Assembly (NCBI GenBank): GCA_041687295.1
Contig: JAWLCG010000198.1
Span: 1-9,145, forward strand
Direction: 5' to 3'
Length of the DNA stretch: 9,145 bases
DNA from: JAWLCG01 sp041687295
Lineage (GTDB): Bacteria; Planctomycetota; Phycisphaerae; SM23-33; FEN-1343
In this document: one piece after another, positions 1 through 4,124 of the stretch
Layout: the number at the start of each line of letters is the position of its first letter
How positions within the stretch are numbered: the first letter of the stretch is position 1
The notes under the pieces: generated by a model
Databases searched by the model: none
What the model was told of the DNA's origin: nothing
What the model saw: only the letters and a program-made list of their open reading frames with translations
Translations under genes and position numbers: made by a program

Positions 1-100
1 CCGCCCTACGATCTAAGCGTGATCCGCCTTCGCGGCGGACCATGCCTGCCCTACGAGCTAAGCGTGATCCGCCTTCGCGGCGGGCCATGCCCGCCCTACG
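1..100 (-). repeat. 45-bp tandem REP-like palindromic repeat (two units plus a partial third)
   Basis: Two 45-bp units lie head to tail at 1-45 and 46-90 with few differences, and the first 10 bases of a third follow at 91-100. Each unit carries the hairpin CCGCC-TTCGC-GGCGG. The second unit continues into a second palindrome, GGCGGGC-CAT-GCCCGCC at 79-95. The GGCGG arm can pair with either its left or its right partner, so the two hairpins exclude each other. Read on the minus strand, the element starts with GTAGGGCGGGC and runs away from the GH1 gene. Related copies occur at 1604-1680, 1800-1830 and 9126-9145. There are no spacers, so it is not CRISPR. The left end may continue outside the window. 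Confidence 0.85.
79..95 (-). terminator. Possible hairpin terminator or 3'-end stabiliser directly after the GH1 stop codon
   Basis: The perfect 7-bp palindrome GGCGGGC-ATG-GCCCGCC (minus-strand reading) begins at the very next base after the TAG stop at 96-98. It has no U-rich tail, so a classical intrinsic terminator is not certain. It could instead protect the mRNA 3' end, as REP hairpins do. It belongs to the tandem repeat at 1-100. The same hairpin with the same zero spacing follows the GH42 stop at the far end of the window. Confidence 0.45.
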
Positions 101-1451
101 GTTCCGGATCGAACCCTCCGCCGCGGGCGACCTGGCCGAACCACCAGGCGCTGTCCTTGACGGTGCGCTGCTGGGTCTCGTAGTCCACGTGGATCAGGCC
201 GAAGCGGGGCTTGTACGTACCCCACTCGTAGTTGTCCAGCAGCGACCAGACGAACCAGCCGCGCAGGTTCACGCCGTCGCGGATGGCGCGGGCGGCCTGG
301 GCGAGGTAGCTGGCGATGAACTGCGTGCGGTCCTCGTCGGCGACGTGGCCGTCGGCGTTGACGCGCTCGGTCGCGTCGGTGCCGGCGTAGCCGTTCTCGG
401 TGATGTAGAGCGGCATGCCCGGCACGCGCTCTTGGAAGGCCCGCAACAGCCGCCAGGTGCCCTCCGGGGTGATCAGGTTGCCGTAGGGCGTGCGGGGGAT
501 CTCCGGCGGATCGTTGAAGCGGTAGTGGACGGGCTGGGCCTCGTCGTAGCTGAACCAATTGTCGCGGTAGTAGTTAATGCCCAGGAAGTCGACGGGGCTG
601 GCGATGGCGGGGTAGTCGGCCTCGAAGTTCTCGGGCATGAAGGGGTACATGAAGTCCTCGTTGACCATCTCGGGGTAGTGGCCCCGGCAGATGGCGTCGA
701 CGTGCCAGAAGCAGTCGTACTGGAGGGCGTAGTCGGCGGCCTGGGCGTCGCGCGGGTCGTCGCTGCGGGGGTGGGGGAAGCCAGCCGCCTCGGTGATGCC
801 GATCTGGCCGGACCGGCCGGACTGGCGGAAGGCCTGCACCGCCAGGCCGTGGCCCAGCAGCATGTGGTGGCTGGCCGTCAGGGCGGCGCGGTGGCCGCCC
901 TTGAGTCCCGGCGCGCTGGAGCCGTCGCGGTAGCCGCTGTGGACGTGGACGTTCTTGGGCTCGTTGTGGGTGATCCAGTGGTGCACGCGGTCGCCCAGGG
1001 CGTCGAAGACGGTCGCCGCGTAGTCGGCGAAGGCCTGGGCCGTGTCGCGGCTCATCCAGCCCTGCTGGCGCTGCCAGAGGGCCTCGGGCAGGTCCCAGTG
1101 GAACAGCGTGACGAACGGCGTGATGCCCGCCTCGAGCAGCGCGTCGACCAGTCGGCTGTAGAAGTCCAGGCCGCGCGGCTCGACCTGCCCGGTGCCCTCG
1201 GGGAAGATTCGCGGCCAGGAGATCGAGAAGCGGTAGGCGTTCAGGCCGATCTGGCGCATCAGCTCGACGTCCTGGCCATAGCGGTGGTAGTGGTCGCAGG
1301 CGACGTCGGGCTTGTCGCGCTTCGGCGAGGCGTGGGCCCATCGGTCCCAGATGCTCAGGCCCTTGCCGTCCTCGTTCCAGGCGCCCTCGATCTGCGTGGC
1401 GGCCGTGGCGGCCCCGAAGCAGAAGCCGGGGGGAAACATTGCTCTGTCCAT
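96..1451 (-). CDS. GH1 family beta-glucosidase (beta-glycosidase)
   Basis: This 451-aa protein has the normal length of a bacterial GH1 enzyme, a retaining beta-glycosidase that splits cellobiose, other beta-glucosides or beta-galactosides. Visible signatures are the N-terminal FGAATAATQIEGAW block with glycone-binding Q20, FHWDLP with H118, the acid/base site HNEP (N163, E164), NYY near 294, the nucleophile site YITENG (E352) and the C-terminal WSLLDNYEW block (W402, E409, W410). Tryptophan rather than methionine after E409, and no KRYG-type phosphate site, argue against a 6-phospho-beta-glucosidase. No signal peptide is seen, so it probably acts in the cytoplasm on imported oligosaccharides. 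The start is the ATG at 1449-1451, preceded by GGAG five bases upstream and fitting the family's N-terminus. The frame stays open 59 codons further, but that part is Arg/Pro-rich and crosses a repeat. The gene stands alone. Family certain; substrate not. Confidence 0.96.
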   Translation of the reverse strand: MDRAMFPPGFCFGAATAATQIEGAWNEDGKGLSIWDRWAHASPKRDKPDVACDHYHRYGQDVELMRQIGLNAYRFSISWPRIFPEGTGQVEPRGLDFYSRLVDALLEAGITPFVTLFHWDLPEALWQRQQGWMSRDTAQAFADYAATVFDALGDRVHHWITHNEPKNVHVHSGYRDGSSAPGLKGGHRAALTASHHMLLGHGLAVQAFRQSGRSGQIGITEAAGFPHPRSDDPRDAQAADYALQYDCFWHVDAICRGHYPEMVNEDFMYPFMPENFEADYPAIASPVDFLGINYYRDNWFSYDEAQPVHYRFNDPPEIPRTPYGNLITPEGTWRLLRAFQERVPGMPLYITENGYAGTDATERVNADGHVADEDRTQFIASYLAQAARAIRDGVNLRGWFVWSLLDNYEWGTYKPRFGLIHVDYETQQRTVKDSAWWFGQVARGGGFDPEP

Positions 1452-1483
1452 GTCGGCTCCGCGGGCTGGGAGAGTGAATGTAC

Positions 1484-1500
1484 GGGCCGATCGCCGGCCC
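1484..1500. promoter_or_regulatory. Small palindrome in the GH1 upstream region, possible operator
   Basis: GGGCCG and CGGCCC are separated by five bases. The palindrome lies 33 bases upstream of the GH1 start codon and next to the weak -10-like TACATT (minus strand, 1482-1477). The position suits a repressor site or an RNA hairpin in the leader. In DNA this GC-rich, short palindromes also arise by chance, so this is weak evidence. Confidence 0.25.
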
Positions 1501-1569
1501 TCCACGGGCACTGTACGCGGGGAAGGGGGGCGTGGCAATGGCGCTCCCCGCCCCGCGCCCCCGCCTCCG

Positions 1570-1589
1570 CATGCCCGCAAGCGGGCATG
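1570..1589. repeat. 9-bp perfect palindrome
   Basis: CATGCCCGC and GCGGGCATG are separated by only AA, giving a strong hairpin on either strand. It is made of the same GCCCGC / GCGGGC words as the hairpin after the GH1 stop and lies 14 bases from the altered repeat copy at 1604-1680, so it may be a fragment of the same family. Its role is unknown. Confidence 0.6.
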
Positions 1590-1603
1590 GCACCCAGCCG
1601 TCC

Positions 1604-1680
1604 GAAGCGTGATCCGCCTTCGCGGCACGCGGAAACTCGCCTCCGCTGCCGCGGCGGCGAGAACCTACGTGCCCTACGGG
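1604..1680 (-). repeat. Altered copy of the REP-like element with an enlarged central arm
   Basis: On the minus strand it begins with CGTAGGGCAC (1680-1671) and ends with GCCGCGAAGGCGGATCACGC (from 1626), the two end sequences of the 45-bp unit at the window's left edge. Instead of the short central loop it holds about 45 bases, in which GGCACG pairs with CGTGCC and CTCGCC pairs with GGCGAG around a GC-rich tip. It therefore looks like the same element with a longer central hairpin. Confidence 0.55.
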
Positions 1681-1799
1681 ACACCGCGCGCATACGACCA
1701 CGGACCCGCGTGGGCAGGCCCGTGGCGCCCTCACCCGGGGGCGAGGGGTCCGCTGCATTTCTGGTGGATCGTGTCTGGTCCGCCGTCGGTGGCGTCCGG

Positions 1800-1830
1800 C
1801 GCCTTCGCGGCGGGCCTGGGCCCGCCCTAC
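1800..1830 (-). repeat. REP-like copy with an 8-bp hairpin downstream of the response regulator
   Basis: On the minus strand it reads GTAGGGCGGGCC-CA-GGCCCGCCGCGAAGGC, the same start and core as the other copies, then diverges. The perfect 8-bp palindrome is at 1809-1826 and begins 13 bases after the response-regulator stop codon. It could act as that gene's terminator or 3' protector, although no U-tract follows. Confidence 0.7.
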
Positions 1831-1839
1831 ATGGGCCCG

Positions 1840-2415
1840 TCAATCGAAGAGGTTGCTGGCCTGCTCGACGGCGGTGATGACGGCCTCTCGGCTGAAGGGC
1901 TTGGCGACGTAGCCGTCGAAGCCGTCCGCCATGAGCCGTTGGCCCTGGCCGGTGGTCAGCTGCCCGCTGATGGCGATGACCTTGGTCGCCGCCAAGGCGG
2001 GGTTGTTTTTGATGTTGCGGCAGACCACCCGTCCGTCGATGTCCGAGAGCATCAGGTCCAGCAGGATCACGTGGGGGCGGAACTCCTCGGCCCGCATGCC
2101 CGCCTCGAAGCCGTTGGCGGCGGTGCGGACCTGGTACTTCTCGTTGGCCCCCAGCACGTCGCACAGGGTCTGGGCGATGTCCGCCTCGTCGTCGACGACC
2201 AGCACCCGCAGGCCCGCGCCTTCCAGCTCGTTGAGCGGCATGCCGTGGGCCCGCATGAATTTGATCAGCTGGCCCGTCGGGATCCGCCGGTCGCGGCTGC
2301 CGGGGATGCGGTAGCCCTTGAGCTTGCCCGTGTCGAACCACTTGCTCACGGTTCGCGGCGCGACGTTGCAGATCCGCGCGACTTCACCGGTTGTCAATAC
2401 GTCCTTCTGGTTCAT
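1840..2415 (-). CDS. Response regulator with N-terminal excisionase/MerR-type HTH and C-terminal receiver domain
   Basis: This 191-aa protein has its DNA-binding domain first. Residues 7-60 match an excisionase-family (MerR-like) winged HTH: LTTGEVARICNVAPRTVSKW, then a wing with GYRIPGSRDRRIP. Residues 70-190 form a CheY-like receiver with the acidic pair D75/D76, phospho-acceptor D120 in ILLDLM, the switch residue S150 and K172 in AKPF, so the whole phosphorylation site is intact. The usual order in response regulators is receiver first. From memory, similar HTH-receiver proteins are common in planctomycetes. No histidine kinase is nearby, so it is an orphan. The start is the ATG at 2413-2415 with GGAG about 10 bases upstream, matching the start of the HTH. 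It is divergent from the SDR gene across 171 bp. Targets are unknown; self-regulation or control of the neighbour is inference. Confidence 0.92.
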   Translation of the reverse strand: MNQKDVLTTGEVARICNVAPRTVSKWFDTGKLKGYRIPGSRDRRIPTGQLIKFMRAHGMPLNELEGAGLRVLVVDDEADIAQTLCDVLGANEKYQVRTAANGFEAGMRAEEFRPHVILLDLMLSDIDGRVVCRNIKNNPALAATKVIAISGQLTTGQGQRLMADGFDGYVAKPFSREAVITAVEQASNLFD

Positions 2416-2586
2416 ACCGAATGGATCTCCGCCATGGCCAGGCCCGCGCGGTTCCACGCCCGTCGACCCTTCTGACGCCCGGCCGGTACTCGCTGTCCTG
2501 CCCTTAGCATCGGCCGATGGCGCCGGCGGTTTAGCAAGAAGTATGCAGTTGTGGACGCCGAACGGGCCCGCGCGTAAGCTGGAGGC
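2416..2586. promoter_or_regulatory. Divergent promoter region between the response regulator and SDR genes
   Basis: Both flanking genes start outward from this 171-bp gap, so it must hold both promoters. The stretch around 2530-2552 is clearly richer in A/T than the surroundings and is the likeliest melting region. I cannot assign a convincing -35/-10 pair on either strand. The GC-rich partial palindrome around 2513-2530 (CGGCCGATGGCGCCGGCGG) could be a regulator site, but the evidence is weak. Confidence 0.5.
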
Positions 2587-3408
2587 ATGGCGACAGAGCA
2601 GACCAAGGTGGCGGCGGTGACCGGGGCGTCCTCGGGTATCGGGCAGGAGACGGCCCTGGCGTTCGCCCGGCGGGGCTGGGCGGTGGCGCTGGCGGCCCGG
2701 CGGGTCGAGCGGCTCGAGGCGGTCGCCCAGCAGTGCCGCGCCGCGGGCGGGCAGGCGCTTGTGGTGCCCACCGACGTAGCCGACCGCGCGCAGGTCGAGG
2801 CCCTGGTCGCCCGCACCGTGGAGGCCTTCGGCCGGCTGGACGCGATGGTCAACAATGCCGGCTACGGCCTGTTCGGCCAGACCGTGGAGCTGGACGAGGC
2901 CCAGCTGCGGCGGATTCTCGATGTCAACGTGATGGGCGTCTGGTACGGCATGGTGGCGGCCGTGAGGGTCATGCGGCGGCAGGGGGGCGGGCACATCTTC
3001 AACGTGTCGTCGGTCATCGGCAAGCGGGGCACGCCCATGCACGGGGGCTACTGCGCGAGCAAGTTCGCCGTCAGCGGCCTGAGCGAGTCCGCCCGCGTCG
3101 AGCTGCGTCCCGAGGGCATCTGGGTGACGCTGGTCTGCCCGGCCCTGACAGAGACGGAATTCTTCAGCCATGGCTCGATGGCCCGCCGGGCCGGCAGCAC
3201 GTTCAACCGCTACAGTCGCAAGATGTCCCCCCGGCCCGTGGGCGAGGCCATCGCCCGCCAGGCGGGGCGCTACCGGGCGGAGATGGTCTTCACGGCGGGC
3301 GGCAAGTTCCTCAACTGGGTCAGCACCCTCGCGCCGGGCCTGACCGACCGGATGATGGAACTCTACCGCCGAGACCTCCAGCGTTCGAGCGAGGCCGACC
3401 CGTCGTAG
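2587..3408 (+). CDS. SDR family NAD(P)-dependent oxidoreductase
   Basis: A complete 273-aa classical short-chain dehydrogenase/reductase. The Rossmann cofactor site is TGASSGIG (12-19). R38 and R39 after the second strand favour NADP(H). D63 sits in PTDVAD, NNAG at 89-92 and the structural N114 in DVNVMG. The catalytic residues are S142, Y155 and K159 (YCASK). The tail after residue 190 is the variable substrate-binding part and ends in a hydrophobic then basic helix, so the substrate cannot be named. No signal peptide or clear membrane segment is seen. The ATG at 2587 fits the usual few residues before the first strand. GGAGG at 2581-2585 lies only one base from it, closer than normal, but no better start follows. 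The gene is divergent from the response regulator and has no co-transcribed partner. Confidence 0.95.
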   Translation: MATEQTKVAAVTGASSGIGQETALAFARRGWAVALAARRVERLEAVAQQCRAAGGQALVVPTDVADRAQVEALVARTVEAFGRLDAMVNNAGYGLFGQTVELDEAQLRRILDVNVMGVWYGMVAAVRVMRRQGGGHIFNVSSVIGKRGTPMHGGYCASKFAVSGLSESARVELRPEGIWVTLVCPALTETEFFSHGSMARRAGSTFNRYSRKMSPRPVGEAIARQAGRYRAEMVFTAGGKFLNWVSTLAPGLTDRMMELYRRDLQRSSEADPS

Positions 3409-3414
3409 ACCCGC

Positions 3415-3481
3415 GCCTTGACGCCGCTCTGGATCGCTCTGCGCCCGGGTGCCGTGGCTACGGCGTTTGTAGCCACGTCTT
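3415..3481 (+). repeat. Hairpin repeat, copy 1
   Basis: This 67-bp sequence is nearly identical to 3551-3616 (a few substitutions and one extra base), and its second half is repeated inverted at 3887-3923. It contains the 9-bp hairpin CGTGGCTAC-GGCGTTT-GTAGCCACG at 3453-3477. It begins seven bases after the SDR stop codon, so it may also serve as that gene's 3' hairpin. Confidence 0.85.
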
Positions 3482-3539
3482 GGGGCGCCGGCTCGTCAGT
3501 CGTACCAATCAATGGAGCCCCAGGGCGCGAGCGCAGTAT

Positions 3540-3672
3540 GGAGTGCGGCGGCCTTGACGCCGCTTTGGATCGCTCTGCGCTGGGTGCCGTGGCTACGGCG
3601 TTTGTAGCCACGTCTTACGGTCATTGCCTTTGGGTGCTTCCAGCCAAAGCGGCGTCGTTGCCGCCGCACTCC
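3540..3672. repeat. 133-bp inverted-repeat element with 29-nt arms
   Basis: The arms at 3540-3568 and 3644-3672 are complementary in 25 of 29 positions: GGAGTGCGGCGGC, four mismatched bases, then ACGCCGCTTTGG. The loop holds hairpin-repeat copy 2 (3551-3616, partly overlapping the left arm), giving a nested cruciform. No protein is encoded. It looks like a small non-autonomous palindromic element; whether it moves is unknown. Confidence 0.75.
3551..3616 (+). repeat. Hairpin repeat, copy 2
   Basis: A 66-bp direct copy of 3415-3481, with the 9-bp hairpin CGTGGCTAC-GGCGTTT-GTAGCCACG at 3588-3612. The two copies start 136 bp apart. The copy begins inside the left arm of the 133-bp inverted repeat, so the two structures share sequence. 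Confidence 0.85.
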
Positions 3673-3733
3673 AAAAGCGCGGCCCGCCTATCGCGCAGGG
3701 ACACCCAGGCCGGCCCGGCCAGAGTCGAAAGGG

Positions 3734-3849
3734 CGATGGACACGAATGGCACGAATAACGGCCAATGGCACGAATGGAAGATCAGACAGGGTCACAACGA
3801 ATCTTCCATTCGTGAAATCGTCGTTCATTCGTGCCATTCGTGTCGATCC
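3734..3849. repeat. 116-bp inverted repeat with 49-nt arms, 'CACGAATGG' type
   Basis: The left arm 3734-3782 and right arm 3801-3849 are complementary over most of 49 positions around an 18-base loop. CACGAATGG occurs three times within the arms, two of those copies being offset tandem words of the left arm. The element is clearly richer in A/T than the genes around it, a sign of separate origin. I recall 'ATTCGTGCCATTCGTG' repeats as widespread between genes in planctomycete-like genomes; this needs a database check. No open frame of substance lies in it. Confidence 0.85.
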
Positions 3850-3886
3850 CCTGTTCGTGGAGGAGGAGTCCACCGGGGGGAGCCCA

Positions 3887-3923
3887 AAGACGTGGCTACA
3901 AACGCCGTAGCCACGGCACCCGG
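3887..3923 (-). repeat. Hairpin repeat, copy 3 (inverted, partial)
   Basis: The reverse complement matches the last 37 bases of copy 1, including the full hairpin (3891-3915, loop AAACGCC in plus-strand reading) and the preceding CCGGGTGC, so it is closer to copy 1 than to copy 2. With copies 1 and 2 it brackets the 49-nt-arm inverted repeat in opposite orientation. Confidence 0.85.
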
Positions 3924-4069
3924 TTTTTGGAGGCGCGATAGACTCGGCCGCCCCTGACGGGGCTGCAGGAGATGTGTAGATATCACAGGATGCAATCCGT
4001 GGGCTTGGGTTGGCAGGGCTGGTGGGGGGCTTTCCACGCTTCGCATTCTGTCCCAGCGCCCTTGGCGCC

Positions 4070-4075
4070 TACAAT
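4070..4075 (+). promoter_or_regulatory. Possible -10 box upstream of the Lon-like protease gene
   Basis: TACAAT matches the sigma-70 -10 consensus in five of six positions and stands out in GC-rich DNA, 49 bases before the start codon. At the expected distance there is only the poor -35 candidate TTCTGT (4046-4051, spacer 18). The call rests on the -10 and its position alone. Confidence 0.35.
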
Positions 4076-4113
4076 GTAGGCACGAAGGGGAGAGGACCCG
4101 TAACCGCCAGTCA

Positions 4114-4120
4114 GGGGGAG
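4114..4120 (+). promoter_or_regulatory. Strong Shine-Dalgarno site that fixes the protease start
   Basis: GGGGGAG lies four bases before the ATG at 4125. It is the strongest ribosome binding site in the window and supports this ATG as the true start. Confidence 0.7.
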
Positions 4121-4124
4121 CCCT

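Larger units (their letters stand above)
1452..1839. other. 388-bp intergenic region with palindromes between GH1 and the response regulator
   Basis: I see no credible gene here. From the GH1 side the region holds a small hairpin GGGCCG-ATCGC-CGGCCC (1484-1500) within 50 bases of the GH1 start, a 9-bp palindrome CATGCCCGC-AA-GCGGGCATG (1570-1589), an altered copy of the window-edge repeat (1604-1680), a complementary pair CCCTC/GAGGG near 1730-1746, and another repeat copy just after the response regulator (1800-1830). On the minus strand TACATT (1482-1477) is a weak -10 candidate for the GH1 gene without a good -35. Confidence 0.6.
3409..4124. other. 716-bp gene-free region made largely of repeats
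   Basis: No credible gene lies between the SDR stop and the protease start. The region holds the three hairpin-repeat copies and two long inverted repeats listed separately. From about 3924 to 4124 there is non-repeated leader sequence with a -10-like TACAAT at 4070-4075 and the protease ribosome binding site. An 18-base word at 3992-4009 recurs inverted at 6725-6742 (17 of 18 bases), beyond the protease gene. Confidence 0.7.

Noticed and set aside
1..100. CRISPR array at the left edge
   Set aside because: The units are directly joined without unique spacers, and the whole 45 bp is repeated. No cas gene is present.
1452..1628. 59-codon N-terminal extension of the GH1 frame
   Set aside because: The extension is Arg/Pro/Gly-rich, crosses the 1570-1589 palindrome and repeat DNA, and GH1 proteins begin near the FGAAT block. 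The ATG at 1451 has a good ribosome binding site.
42..1877. Long plus-strand open frame (611 codons) opposite the GH1 gene
   Set aside because: It lies antisense to a GH1 gene with every catalytic motif. Its translation is low-complexity, Val/Ala/Gly-rich and without recognisable domains, as expected from the reverse of GC-rich codons.
1840..3171. Upstream extension of the response-regulator frame to 443 codons
   Set aside because: The extra part runs antisense through the SDR gene and has no domain. The HTH domain begins naturally at the ATG at 2415.
3418..3957. 179-codon plus-strand frame in the SDR-protease gap
   Set aside because: It consists of translated repeat copies and palindromes, with the same peptide words repeated, and has no ribosome binding site or domain.
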